The position numbers and the translations under genes are program-made. Positions 9,618 through 19,048 of a DNA stretch of 64,000 nt are shown piece after piece. The notes beneath the pieces were generated by a model. That model worked only from the letters and a program-made list of their open reading frames with translations. It did no database searches and had not been told where the DNA came from. Position 1 is the stretch's first letter. Each line of letters opens with the position of its first letter. Origin of the DNA: Rebecca billardiae RCC1528 (lineage: Eukaryota > Haptophyta); assembly GCA_965240325.2 (NCBI GenBank), contig OZ251230.1, forward strand, positions 372,001 to 436,000. The letters run 5' to 3'.

Positions 9618-12068
9618 ATGGGCGCGAGGACGCGCACGCACCGCAAGCGGAAGGCCGTGCCGCCGGGCGAGGCGGACGGCGCGCGCGAGGCCGGCGAGGA
9701 CGGCGCGCCCGTGCACATGCCGGGCCCCAGCCCGCAGGCGCGCGACTTCGAGGCCTACTACCGCCGCCAGCGCATTTTGATGCCCGGTGCGAACGACGAC
9801 GAGGTCGCGTGGACGGGCTTTGTCGCGACGCTGCGGCGGCCGCTGCCGGTCACCTTCCGCATCAACCAGAGCGTCGCGACGCGCCCTCTTGCGCGCGAGG
9901 CGCTCGACGCCGCGCGTCCGCTCCTCGCTCCCGCCGCGGGCGCGCAGCCCACCGACGACACGGGCCGGCCGCTGCGGCTTCCGACCGAGCTGGCGTGGTG
10001 CAACGGCTGGCAGCTCGGCTGCTCGGCGGGCGTGCTCAAGCGGCCGCAGCACGCGTACTGGTCGGCGCTGAACGAGTGGCTCACGTCGTGGTCCGCGCTC
10101 GGCGTCGTCTCGCGCCAGGCCGTCGACTCGATGGCGCCCGTCTCGATGCTGGGCGTGCGGCCGCAGCACCGCGTGCTCGACCTCTGCGCCTCGCCCGGCT
10201 CCAAGACGACCCAGCTGATCGACGCGATGCACGCGGACGAGGCGCGCGCGCCGACGGGCGTGGTCGTGGCGAACGACTTCTCGCTGCACCGCGCCAAGAT
10301 GCTCGTGCGCCGCTGCGCCGCGCTCGGCGCCGCGGCCGCGCGCGTGCTGGTGACGGCGCACTCGGCGCAACGCTTCCCCGACGTGAGCGGCGGCGTGGCC
10401 GCGCGCGGCGCCGGGCCGTACGACCGCATCGTGTGCGACGTGCCGTGCTGCGGCGACGGCACGCTGCGCAAGAACCCCGAGTCGTGGAACCACTGGCGCC
10501 CGTCCTTCGCGCAGGCGCTGCACGGCCTCCAGCTGCAGATCGCGCTGCGCGGGTGCGCGCTGCTCGCGCTCGGCGGCGAGCTCGCGTACTCGACATGCGC
10601 TTTCAACCCGATCGAGAACGAGGCGGTGGTGGCCGAGGTGCTGCGGCGGTGCGGCGGCGCGATCGAGCTGGTGGACGTCTCCGCGCGCCACCCGGGCCTC
10701 CGCCGGCGCGAGGGCCTCGCGCACTGGCTCGTGATCGACGACCACGGCCGCGAGTGGCCGAGCGCGGACGCGCTCGAGGGCGCGCGGCTGCCCGCGCGCG
10801 TGCGCCGCCGCTTCCACCGGTCCATGTGGCCGCCCGCCGCGCGCGGCGGGGCGGAGGAGGCGGGCGCCGGCGCGCCGCCGCTGCACCGCTGCGTGCGCCT
10901 GCTGCCGCACCTCAACGACACGGGCGGCTTCTTCATCGCCGTGCTCCGCAAGGTCCGGCCCTGGCCGCCCCCGCAGCCCTCGCCCGCGCGCGCGCTCGCG
11001 CCGCCAGCGGCGCCGCCGGCCGTGAATGGCGCAACGCACCGGAGCGCGGCGGCGGTGGCGCGGAACGCGTACCGCGCGTTCGCGCCGACGCCGAGGCCCG
11101 TGCGCCGCCTCGTCAGCGACTCGCTCGGCGTCCGAGTCTCCAAGGGCGGCGTCCTCGGCAACGGCGGCCCGGCTGGCGCCGCTGTGAGGCCGAGCGATGA
11201 CGCCTCTCCACTCGTGCTGCTCAGCCGCACCGTGGCCTGGGCGGAGCAGGCGGCCGACGCGCCCGCGGGCGACGGGGCGACGGGCAGGGCGGCGCGCGCC
11301 GCGCCCTCCACCCGCCTGAGCGTCTTCGCCCTCCGCGCGGAGGCGGCCGCGCACGCGCTCGGCGGCGGCAGCGCGCTCGAGGCCGAAGGAGGCGGCGAGG
11401 GCGGGCGCAGGCGCGAGCAGCTGCGCATCGTGCGCTGCGGCTTCAAGCTCGGCCACACGTCGCGCTCCGGCGCGCTGCAGCTCACGCACACGGGCGCAGA
11501 GGCGGCGTGGCACGCCTGCGGCGCCCCTGCCGCAGCCACAGACCCCGCCGCTCGCGCGCCCCGCCGAGGCGCGCGCTTTGTGCGCGTCTCACGAGCGGAC
11601 CTCCTCGCCCTGCTCTCTCCGCTGGAGGCGGCGGACTCGTCTGCAGCCCGCGTGGCCGCCAGGCTGGCGCGGGACTCGGAGGGCGGCGCGGAGCAGCGCC
11701 CCCGCAAGCGCGCGCGCACGGTCGCGACGCCGCTGCGCCTCCTCTCCTCCGCCGCGCGTGAGCAGGCCGGCGCCCTCGGCTGCGGCCCGTGCGTGCTCGT
11801 CTGCCCGGACGGCGCGGGCGGGACGGGCGACGGAGCCTCTGGCGAGGCGATCGTGGTCCCCGCCGTCCGCTGCACCGTGGCGGGCATGCCGTCCGCTCCT
11901 CAATCGCGCCAGGGCCATCTGCTCGCTGCGCCCGGCGCGCCCGGCAGCGGAGCATCGGGTGCGCCCGCCGAGCAGGGCGCGCTGCGAGCGGTGTTGATGC
12001 ACGAGCCCGGCCTTGAGAACTTGCCCCGCGCGTTCGTGCGCTTCACAGCCGCGCGGCTGCGCGGGTGA
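9618..12068 (+). CDS. NSUN2: tRNA (cytosine-5) methyltransferase, NSUN2/Trm4 type
   Basis: A single-exon 816-residue enzyme. It would transfer a methyl group from S-adenosylmethionine to C5 of cytosines in tRNA. The N-terminus is basic ('RTHRKRK'). The 'LPWCNGWQL'-like segment and SAM motif I 'LDLCASPGSKTTQL' (about 187-200) are followed by motif IV 'DVPCCGDGTLRKN' with Cys277/278 and motif VI 'YSTCAFNPIENEAVV' with Cys327, the two cysteines used in product release and catalysis. Many relatives have CSGDGT in motif IV; here it is CCGDGT. The C-terminal part (about 560-800) matches the NSUN2 tail in order ('LRIVRCGFKLG', 'RADLLALLSPLE') but holds Ala/Arg-rich inserts, making it somewhat longer than the roughly 770-residue human protein. 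Likely nuclear. Confidence 0.9.
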   Translation: MGARTRTHRKRKAVPPGEADGAREAGEDGAPVHMPGPSPQARDFEAYYRRQRILMPGANDDEVAWTGFVATLRRPLPVTFRINQSVATRPLAREALDAARPLLAPAAGAQPTDDTGRPLRLPTELAWCNGWQLGCSAGVLKRPQHAYWSALNEWLTSWSALGVVSRQAVDSMAPVSMLGVRPQHRVLDLCASPGSKTTQLIDAMHADEARAPTGVVVANDFSLHRAKMLVRRCAALGAAAARVLVTAHSAQRFPDVSGGVAARGAGPYDRIVCDVPCCGDGTLRKNPESWNHWRPSFAQALHGLQLQIALRGCALLALGGELAYSTCAFNPIENEAVVAEVLRRCGGAIELVDVSARHPGLRRREGLAHWLVIDDHGREWPSADALEGARLPARVRRRFHRSMWPPAARGGAEEAGAGAPPLHRCVRLLPHLNDTGGFFIAVLRKVRPWPPPQPSPARALAPPAAPPAVNGATHRSAAAVARNAYRAFAPTPRPVRRLVSDSLGVRVSKGGVLGNGGPAGAAVRPSDDASPLVLLSRTVAWAEQAADAPAGDGATGRAARAAPSTRLSVFALRAEAAAHALGGGSALEAEGGGEGGRRREQLRIVRCGFKLGHTSRSGALQLTHTGAEAAWHACGAPAAATDPAARAPRRGARFVRVSRADLLALLSPLEAADSSAARVAARLARDSEGGAEQRPRKRARTVATPLRLLSSAAREQAGALGCGPCVLVCPDGAGGTGDGASGEAIVVPAVRCTVAGMPSAPQSRQGHLLAAPGAPGSGASGAPAEQGALRAVLMHEPGLENLPRAFVRFTAARLRG

Positions 12069-12481
12069 AGAGTGTCTGTCTGAGGCTGCCAGCCTGCGCC
12101 GCCATATGACGACGTCGACTACGAAGTACGATAACGATGTCGACCGCCATGATACACTGCGTATACAGCTCGGTCAAAGGACGACGACCGTGGCGCATAC
12201 CACCGCGCGCAATCATCTACTGAAAAAACAAGCGCTGCATATCGTCATCAGTCGCATCAGCAACGCGCGCATGTGATGTGACGACGTACTCCGAAAAAGC
12301 CTCGCGTAGTCGTCGCGTGACTCGTCGGCGGTGACGCGCCGTCGCGTCGGCGTCGCCAATGACCGATCACTCGAAGACGCTGGCGGGCCTCAGCAGACAG
12401 CATGCAGGGCCCGCCAGCAAGTACACGCGGGCATCAGCCATCACTACAGCTGTAGCGCCGGCGGCATGGGCAAGCCCGGTG
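12069..12481. other. convergent intergenic segment, no gene seen
   Basis: It lies between the 3' ends of NSUN2 (plus) and the TOD1-like gene (minus). It is less GC-rich than the flanks and holds no supported feature. A long plus-strand open frame that begins near 12359 is antisense to the TOD1-like gene and is not real. Confidence 0.5.
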
Positions 12482-13996
12482 CTAGCTCTGGCGAGCTGCT
12501 CGGTGCCCACCGCCCCTGGAGCCTTTCGTCCTCCCGCCGCCCTGCCCACCCGAGGACGAGCCGCCGTGGCCGCTCGTCGAGTGCTGCTGCGTGGTCGGGA
12601 TGAAGCCGCTCAGCGAATGCGTGGCCTTTGGGCTCACAAACGTGAGCTTCTCCGCCAGCGACATGAAGTAGACGTGGCGGTGCGCGCCCAGCCTGTCGAT
12701 CAGGTAGGTCCACGACAGCTGCGTCCGGTCGGAGAAGAACATCATCTCCATCTGCTGCACGCAGTCGAGCCAGCGCAGGACGGTGCGGTGGTCGGGCGGC
12801 TGGATGCCCGAGTGCTGCAGGCTGGGCGCCGCCCTCGGCTCCCGCTGCTGGATGAACAGGCCGCCGTCGATCAGGCCGGGGGCGTTGTTGTACCCGTCCT
12901 CGAGCTTGTAGAACGCGCGCTGCCGCTCGACGCGCTCCATGTGCGCCGCCACCTTCTGCCGGATCGTGCTGCTCGCGTGCGACTCGATCGGCCCGAAGCG
13001 GTTCTTGGCCGCGTCCACCTCGGAGACGGCGTTGCGCGTCTTGTTGTTGTGCGCGAGCGCCACCCACGCCAGGCTCGTGTGGTTGGCAAAGTAGTCCATG
13101 AGCACGTCGAGCGACTTGATGAAGTTGAGCTTGCCGTCCGCGTACATCACCGTCTGCGCGTCCGGGAACATGCGCATCCCCGCGAAGCGCAGCGTCTTCG
13201 AGAGGCGCGACGCGTGCTTGGGGTAGTACCGGATCGGCAGCAGCACCACCCGCCACTGGCTGTACACGTACGGCCACGCGTCGCCGCGCGGCATGGGCGC
13301 GGTGGGGCGCGCGATGCTCCGCGCGATCTCCTTGGTCGTCGACGGCTTGAAGCCCCAACTGGCGAGCGAGCGCAGGTCGGAGATCGCGATCAGGCACGTG
13401 CCGGGCCGCAGCCTGCCCGGCGGCTCCTTGAGCGAGTCGTAGCCGCCCAGCACGACCGCAAAGATGACGCGCGTGCAGCCCTCCGCGGCGGCGCGCACGA
13501 ATTGGAGCCACTTGAGCGAGGGCTCCGAGGTGAAGCCGCACACGGGGCGATTTGGCGCCTCCTTCGAGGCGAAGCGCTCCCCATCGCACGTCGCGCGCAT
13601 CTCCTCAGTGAGCGCGGCGCGAGGCGTCCACAGGCAGTGCTGAGCGACCGCCAGGGTGGTGTTGCGATCGGCGAGCGACGGGCAGCCGTGGAGCGCGGTC
13701 GTGCATCGGGTTGCGTGCGTCTTGTGCTGCGTCCACGGGTTCTCTTCTCGCAGCATCCGCACCGCCAGCTCGCCCGTGTCCACGTGCGCCATCGCCGCCG
13801 AGGTGGGCGACGTGCCCGGCTTGAGCTCGTCGGCGTGCGCGCTCTGCGGCGCGTCGCCCACTTTGAAGAAAATGGACGCGTACGTCTTCGCAAGCGTCTG
13901 CACCATATCCGGCGGCTTCGCCCCTCGCGCGGGCAGCAGCGCCACCAGCAGCACAGGCCACCGGCCACACCGACGTCGCCCCGACATCTCCCTCAT
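12482..13996 (-). CDS. TOD1/MUCI70-like (DUF616) glycosyltransferase
   Basis: A single-exon 504-residue type II membrane protein: a basic N-terminus, then a hydrophobic segment (residues 12-24). The catalytic-type region resembles the DUF616/TOD1/MUCI70 family: 'VVLGGYDSLKEP' (181-192), 'YADGKLNF' (285-292), 'GLIDGGLFIQQR' (374-385) and 'SDRTQLSWTYL' (422-432), corresponding to the family's Y-D, DGK, P-x-x-G and RDQLSF blocks. Plant members act on pectin-type polysaccharides; substrate here is unknown. The last 45 residues are Gly/Ser/Thr-rich. It starts 120 bp from the divergent gene at 14117. Confidence 0.6.
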   Translation of the reverse strand: MREMSGRRRCGRWPVLLVALLPARGAKPPDMVQTLAKTYASIFFKVGDAPQSAHADELKPGTSPTSAAMAHVDTGELAVRMLREENPWTQHKTHATRCTTALHGCPSLADRNTTLAVAQHCLWTPRAALTEEMRATCDGERFASKEAPNRPVCGFTSEPSLKWLQFVRAAAEGCTRVIFAVVLGGYDSLKEPPGRLRPGTCLIAISDLRSLASWGFKPSTTKEIARSIARPTAPMPRGDAWPYVYSQWRVVLLPIRYYPKHASRLSKTLRFAGMRMFPDAQTVMYADGKLNFIKSLDVLMDYFANHTSLAWVALAHNNKTRNAVSEVDAAKNRFGPIESHASSTIRQKVAAHMERVERQRAFYKLEDGYNNAPGLIDGGLFIQQREPRAAPSLQHSGIQPPDHRTVLRWLDCVQQMEMMFFSDRTQLSWTYLIDRLGAHRHVYFMSLAEKLTFVSPKATHSLSGFIPTTQQHSTSGHGGSSSGGQGGGRTKGSRGGGHRAARQS

Positions 13997-14116
13997 CGCG
14001 CGCTGGTCGTTGGGCAGGATGACATCTGCAGGCGATCCAGATCGACGCGCTCGCTCGCCAGTGGCAGGCGGCGGCGGGCGGTGTCAACTGTCCAGCAGGT
14101 CGGGCGCGCGGCAACG
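13997..14116. promoter_or_regulatory. 120-bp shared spacer between divergent secretory genes
   Basis: It separates the starts of the TOD1-like gene (13996, minus) and the gene at 14117 (plus). Both products have N-terminal hydrophobic leaders, so a bidirectional promoter may co-express them. No TATA-like box is evident. Confidence 0.5.
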
Positions 14117-15730
14117 ATGGCGGCGCTCGCGATGCGCGCGGCCATGCTGGCCTGGCTCGCGGCGGCGGCGGGCGCGCAGCACGCCGTCCAGCACGCCGAC
14201 GGCGGCGTGCTGCGCGTCGCCTTCCTCCTGCGCTCACGATACCCTTCGGAGACGCTGCGCGCGGCGATGCTCGCCGTTGTCATGCGGCAGCACGGCCACG
14301 CAGTCGAGCGCTTTGCCGGCACGCGCTTCTCCGTGCGCGTGCTTGACTACCGCAACACGGTGAAGGAGCAGGAGACGGAGTCGTGGTCGGAGGGGGCGAA
14401 GAAGGCGTTCGCACGCCGGCGCGTCGAGCTCGACCGCCGGCTCGAGGCGTGGGTGCGCGCCGCGCCCGCGTCGGAGTTGCCGCACGTCGTGATCTCTGTA
14501 AAGGAGAGGCTGCCGCGCGAGGTGATGGCTGCGCTCGGCGCGCGCTGCGTGGTCTTCGCGCTCGACGTCGTGGACAAGCCGCAGCTGCTCAGCTCGGCGT
14601 TCAGGCCCAAAGAGAGCGAGCTGCCGCCGCGCACGGTGCTGCTCGTCCAGTCGCGCAACTCCTCGCGGCTGCTCTCCAAGCCGGCCGCGGAGGGCGCCGA
14701 CGCGCATCGCCGGATGCGCCTCACGCGCGGCGGCGGCCAAGCGCTGCCGCACGTGATCGTGCCGCACCAGATGACCAATCTGGGCATGTGGCGGGTGCGC
14801 CCGCCCGCCGACGCGGCGAGCCGCCCGCTGCGCACCGCCGCGCTCCTCGTGGGCGGCGTGCGCAAGATGCCCTCCGCGGAGGCCGTGCGCGCGCTCGCGG
14901 CCGCGTGCTGCGTGCACTCGGTGCAGCTGAGCGTGATCTTCGAGCAGGACGGCGACCTGGCCGCGTCGACGATCACGCGGTACCGCTGCGCGGGCGGCAA
15001 GCCGGCCGCCAAGCCGATCGTGTGCACCGGCGAGCAATGCCGCGCGCGAGAGGCGAAGGCGAAGCCCGCGGCCGCCGACTCGGCCAAGCGCGGCGCTCCC
15101 GTCCGCCCGGTGCTGTCGATGCCGCTGGAGGACGCGCCGGCGCTCTTCAACGCGAGCGGGCAGCGGCGCTTCCACGACCGGCCGGTGCTGGACGACGTGG
15201 ACGTGGCGATCCTCTGGCCCAACCTCGACCAGCCGGGCATGGTCGCGCACTCGCCCCCGACCCGGCTGCTGTACTGGTGGAGCCACGGCGTGCCATGCAT
15301 TTTCTTCCCGTACGGCTCCTACCTGGACGCGGCGCGGCGCGCGCGCTACGAGCTGCCCGGGGGCCGGGGGTTGCCGATGGCGTCGACGGCGAAGGGCGTG
15401 GAGGGCGTGCTGGGTCGGCTTGCTGGCGACCCCGCCGCGCGCGTGGCGCTCGCCAAGGCCGGCCTCGCCGGCGCGCGGCTGTACTCGGGGGAGCGCGTGG
15501 CGGCGCGGCTCGTGCGCGGGCTGGGCCGGCACGTGGCGGAGGTCCAGAGGCTCGCGCGGGCGCCCGCCCCGAGCTCGAGCGGCGAGAGGATGTGGCCGCA
15601 GGGCGGCCGCGCCGCGTGCCTGGCCCACGCGCCTGTTCGCTTGCCCGCCGATACGGAGGGGCGTCAATCGTCGCCGCCGACGGCTGCGGTGCAGCGGAGT
15701 CGCAGCCGTCCGAGGGGCTCGCCGCAGTGA
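14117..15730 (+). CDS. secretory-pathway protein of unknown function, possibly GT-B-like
   Basis: A single-exon 537-residue protein. I chose ATG 14117 because it gives a clean signal sequence (residues 1-20, 'AMLAWLAAAAGAQ'); the open frame runs far upstream but only antisense to the neighbouring gene. The body has alternating helices and strands, with 'IVPHQMTNLGMW' near 214-225 and, near 387-402, 'WWSHGVPCIFFPYGSY' followed by a helix-rich end. That late block (small residue, G-x-P, then an aromatic and an acidic site) recalls the donor-binding half of GT-B glycosyltransferases, but I cannot assign a family. Its partner across the divergent spacer is a TOD1-like glycosyltransferase, and the next gene carries a lyase domain. 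Confidence 0.7.
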   Translation: MAALAMRAAMLAWLAAAAGAQHAVQHADGGVLRVAFLLRSRYPSETLRAAMLAVVMRQHGHAVERFAGTRFSVRVLDYRNTVKEQETESWSEGAKKAFARRRVELDRRLEAWVRAAPASELPHVVISVKERLPREVMAALGARCVVFALDVVDKPQLLSSAFRPKESELPPRTVLLVQSRNSSRLLSKPAAEGADAHRRMRLTRGGGQALPHVIVPHQMTNLGMWRVRPPADAASRPLRTAALLVGGVRKMPSAEAVRALAAACCVHSVQLSVIFEQDGDLAASTITRYRCAGGKPAAKPIVCTGEQCRAREAKAKPAAADSAKRGAPVRPVLSMPLEDAPALFNASGQRRFHDRPVLDDVDVAILWPNLDQPGMVAHSPPTRLLYWWSHGVPCIFFPYGSYLDAARRARYELPGGRGLPMASTAKGVEGVLGRLAGDPAARVALAKAGLAGARLYSGERVAARLVRGLGRHVAEVQRLARAPAPSSSGERMWPQGGRAACLAHAPVRLPADTEGRQSSPPTAAVQRSRSRPRGSPQ

Positions 15731-15768
15731 GGCCGCGCGTGGTTTTGTTTTCTCAATAATACAGTACA

Positions 15769-15774
15769 AATAAA
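15769..15774 (+). terminator. candidate polyadenylation signal AATAAA
   Basis: AATAAA lies 39 bp past the stop codon at 15730 in a short AT-rich patch, about 100 bp before the next start. Confidence 0.35.
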
Positions 15775-15876
15775 ATCGCATATCCTAACGGTCGCACGCG
15801 ATGACAACGGTCATCACAACTGACGAACGGCTCTCGAGCGACCGACGCCATCGTGGCAACGACGACGAACGAGTGA

Positions 15877-18669
15877 ATGCGCCTCGTCGCGCTGCTGTGC
15901 GCGCTCGCCAGGCTCGGGCTGGGCCCGTGCGGCGCGGACGTGGTGGACTTGCAACGGCGTGCGGGGCAGCTGACGAGCGCGAAGGGCCGCGAGCTGCAGC
16001 ACCGGCGCTGGCGGCTGCACGGCGCCGTGCCCGCGCGCACGAAGACCGAGATCGGCCTGTACCGCATCATCGGCAACCCGCTCCCGCCCCGGCACGACGC
16101 GAGCCAGCTGTGGGACAACCTGCAGTACATCCTGAAGAACGAGCCGCCCCTCCCGCGCGCGCGCAAGATCTTCGTCTTCAACCGCCTCTCGAACGAGTCG
16201 CTCGCCGCGCGCGCGAGGCAGGCTGTGGAGGAGCACGGCCACAGCGTGCTCGAGATCCCGCTCAACATGACGGAGTACGTGCCCTTCCAGGCGGAGGACA
16301 CGTACGGGCTGCTGCCGTCGGAGTGGGGCACGCTCATCTCGCCAAAGTTCTCGCGGCTCAACGCGAACCTCTACCTGATGAACAACAACGTGCGCCGCGC
16401 GCGCACGCGGGCGGCCACGCGCGCGCGCGCGCGCGGCGCGCGAGGCGCGCGCGCCCACGCCCGGCTCGCCGCGCGCCCGGCTCGCCGCGCGGCGCAGGGC
16501 GCGCGCAACTTCGCCCTCCGCCACGGGCGCATGAGCGGCTGGGCGTGGACCCTGCCCTTCGACGGCAACTGCCTCTTCGACAGCGCGAACTGGGCGTCGT
16601 TTGTGTCGGAGCTCGAGCGCGCGGAGGTCGGTGAGCAGCGGTACGTGGCCATCCCGCTCGTGCGCTCGGCGGTGAGCGCCGAGAGCGTGGCGGGGGAGCC
16701 GCCCAAGCTTGTGATGTCGGGCGAGCCCGGCGAGCACCAGGTCGCCTTCTCCCCGCGCGCCACGCTGCGCTTCGACCCGACCGTGCCGTACGGGTACCGG
16801 CCGAAAGTGCACCTGCTCTGGCAGCTGCGCGTGAAGGGCAAGTGGGACGGCTGGAGCTCGGCGGCCGTCTTCAGCGCGGAGGGGCGGTGCAAGCCCAAGG
16901 AGCACTACCCGCCGAACGTGTGCCTGCGCACGCTGCCGCGCGTGCTCGACGACGAGGCGCGGCTCACCGCCACCTCCTCGCACGTCGTGTACCGGCTGCC
17001 GGACCTGGGCTCGTCCCAGCAGACGGCGGCGGGTGGCGGCGGGCGGCAGCCGGCTGGCGGCGCGGCGGCGAGGGGCGGCGGGCACGGGCGCGGGCGCGGG
17101 CGCGGGCTCGCGCCGAGCGAGCGCGGCGGCGCGCACGGCTCCGCGCGCGCCGCCAAGCCGCACCACGCCGCGCCGCTCACCACGGGCGAGAGCTCCGCCG
17201 CGCTGATCGACCGCGGCCAGCTGCGCGAGCGCGGCGTCTCGCTCAAGGTCGCGGAGATGGACGCGCGCGCGCCGCCGTCCACGCGCGACGCCAGGCACTT
17301 TGTGAAGCCTCTCTTCTACAACGTGTGGTCGATGGAGGCGATGCGGCGCGAGTGCCTCGTCGCCGAGCCCGCCGACGTGGCGCGCTCGCGCTCGAGGCCG
17401 TCCCTCGCGCCGGGCGTCTCGCAGCACCACTGCGTGCAGCTCGACGCGCTCGTCTCGCTCGCGCGGCGCAACCTGCCCAAGCCGCCCATCTCTGTGATGG
17501 AGAAGCTCCGCTCGCCGCACTACCAGCGGCCGGACGGCGCGAGCGTGCGGCACTACACAAACCTGCCGCTGTACGACTGGCGCGTGGACGAGCTGCCCGA
17601 GCGGCTCACGCCCGCGGAGCTCCGCCAGCTCGCCAGCGCGGGCTTCACCGAGGTGGGCAAGGCCGCGTGGCGCCGCGCCAACCAGCGCACCTTCGTCCGC
17701 TGGGACGGGCGCGTGCGGCCGTCGGGCGAGATGTGGGCGCCCGGCTCAGACGGCTTTGACCGCACGCGCTCGTACGAGCTGCACTCGAACGTGACGCTGT
17801 TCGCGCTCGCGCACTTCTACACGGGCGAGCGCGCGTTCGCGCGCAAGGCGGTGCAGCTCGCGCGCGTGTGGTGGCTCGACGCGCGCCGCTCGCTGCTGCC
17901 CACCCTCGAGTTCGCGCAGTTCTCGAGGCCAAGGGCGGAGCGCGCGTCCGGGGTGATCGAGATGAAGGACCTCACGTGGACGCTCGATGCGATCGCGCTG
18001 CTCAAGCGCAGCACCGTCTGGACCGAGGACGACAGCCGCAAGATGGGCGCGTGGTGCCGCGCGTACGCGCGCTGGCTCGACGCCTCGAACGAGAGGCACG
18101 CGCTCAACAACCACGGCTGGTACTACGCGGTGCAGCGCGCGGCGGTCGGGCACTGCGCGGGCGAGCGCGCGGTGGCGATTGGCGCGCGGCTGATTGCACA
18201 CGTGCTCAAGTTCACGCGCTCCTCCGAGTACATCCGCGCGGACGGCGTGATGCCGCTCGAGGCGAAGCGCGACCGCGGGCTGCACTACCACTTCTTCACC
18301 GCGTACGCGCTGATGCTCGCCTCGCGCGCGCTCACCAACCTGGGCGACGAGCGGCACGGCCGGATGCTCAGCCTCGCGCTCGGGAGCACGCTGCGCATGC
18401 TCGGCGGCCCGCGGCGCAATCAGCTCAAGGACGCGGACAACATGACCGAGGCGATGATCGCGGAGCGCTGGGCGCCGCTGTGCCAGTGGGTGCGCGACTA
18501 CCGCATGGTCAACCCGGGCGCCGTCTCCGAGCACGCAAAGTCGTGCCGGCTGCGCAGGTTTGCGACGGCCGGCGCCGAGGGCGGAGCGTACGGCACCAAG
18601 AACGTGCCGCCGCTGCTCGCGACGGACGTGCACTCGGGGCTCGTGCCCTTCATGAACCTGATGTGGTAA
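15877..18669 (+). CDS. glycosyltransferase-like domain fused to an alginate-lyase-type domain
   Basis: Exons 15877-16389 and 16498-18669 encode 894 residues. The 108-bp intron 16390-16497 (GTGCGCC...GGCGCAG, phase 0) has no in-frame stop, but its removal restores 'NNN/GARNFAL', a run typical of this domain. Residues 1-20 are a signal sequence. The N-terminal domain has 'LYRIIGNPLPPRHD' (61-74), 'KIFVFNRL' and 'TLPFDGN' (near 189), as in algal glycosyltransferase-like proteins of unproved activity. Gly/Arg-rich linkers follow. The C-terminal part matches the alginate lyase family (PF05426): 'LEFAQF' near 641, 'GVIEMKDLTWTLDAI' near 654, a WL-xxS segment and 'NNHGWYYAVQ' near 708-717, where Asn-His-Gly forms part of the catalytic cleft. 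Lyases of this family cleave uronic-acid polymers by beta-elimination. Substrate is unproved. Confidence 0.7.
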   Translation: MRLVALLCALARLGLGPCGADVVDLQRRAGQLTSAKGRELQHRRWRLHGAVPARTKTEIGLYRIIGNPLPPRHDASQLWDNLQYILKNEPPLPRARKIFVFNRLSNESLAARARQAVEEHGHSVLEIPLNMTEYVPFQAEDTYGLLPSEWGTLISPKFSRLNANLYLMNNNVRRARTRAATRARARGARGARAHARLAARPARRAAQGARNFALRHGRMSGWAWTLPFDGNCLFDSANWASFVSELERAEVGEQRYVAIPLVRSAVSAESVAGEPPKLVMSGEPGEHQVAFSPRATLRFDPTVPYGYRPKVHLLWQLRVKGKWDGWSSAAVFSAEGRCKPKEHYPPNVCLRTLPRVLDDEARLTATSSHVVYRLPDLGSSQQTAAGGGGRQPAGGAAARGGGHGRGRGRGLAPSERGGAHGSARAAKPHHAAPLTTGESSAALIDRGQLRERGVSLKVAEMDARAPPSTRDARHFVKPLFYNVWSMEAMRRECLVAEPADVARSRSRPSLAPGVSQHHCVQLDALVSLARRNLPKPPISVMEKLRSPHYQRPDGASVRHYTNLPLYDWRVDELPERLTPAELRQLASAGFTEVGKAAWRRANQRTFVRWDGRVRPSGEMWAPGSDGFDRTRSYELHSNVTLFALAHFYTGERAFARKAVQLARVWWLDARRSLLPTLEFAQFSRPRAERASGVIEMKDLTWTLDAIALLKRSTVWTEDDSRKMGAWCRAYARWLDASNERHALNNHGWYYAVQRAAVGHCAGERAVAIGARLIAHVLKFTRSSEYIRADGVMPLEAKRDRGLHYHFFTAYALMLASRALTNLGDERHGRMLSLALGSTLRMLGGPRRNQLKDADNMTEAMIAERWAPLCQWVRDYRMVNPGAVSEHAKSCRLRRFATAGAEGGAYGTKNVPPLLATDVHSGLVPFMNLMW

Positions 18670-19048
18670 GTTTCCGTGGCCGACCATCCGAGAGTATGAT
18701 ACTAGCAGCCTGCGCAGGCTCGTCGGGCAGCTGTGACAGCCGGACGGCTGCTCATACACCATTGCAGCGGATGTCGTGCGCTGCCACAGCGCGTCACGCA
18801 CGGCAAAAAAACGATTCATTCAATCGAGTTTTGCTTTTTTTCGTCATGATGGGCGGGCGGCCGCGAAGAGATATCGAACGGCGCGCGAGTGTAACATCAT
18901 CGGTCGCGCCCCGGCCGTCGGAGCACGTGTCCGTGCGCTTGCTCAGCACTGGGGCCCTGCCGCGCGGCACTCGCGCTCGCCGTGCGCGTGTGACGTGCTT
19001 CACGACCGCTCGAGAGCCGCGGCCCCACCACCCGCGCTCCTCGCCGCC
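18670..19048. other. intergenic segment, no gene seen
   Basis: Contains A and T runs near 18804 and 18834 around a short imperfect hairpin (CGATT...AATCG), probably part of the promoter of the SPRY gene at 19049. Nothing else is supported. Confidence 0.45.

Noticed and set aside
12359-14116. N-terminal extension of the gene at 14117 by some 586 codons
   Set aside because: That part is antisense to the TOD1-like gene and would hide the signal sequence that begins at 14117.
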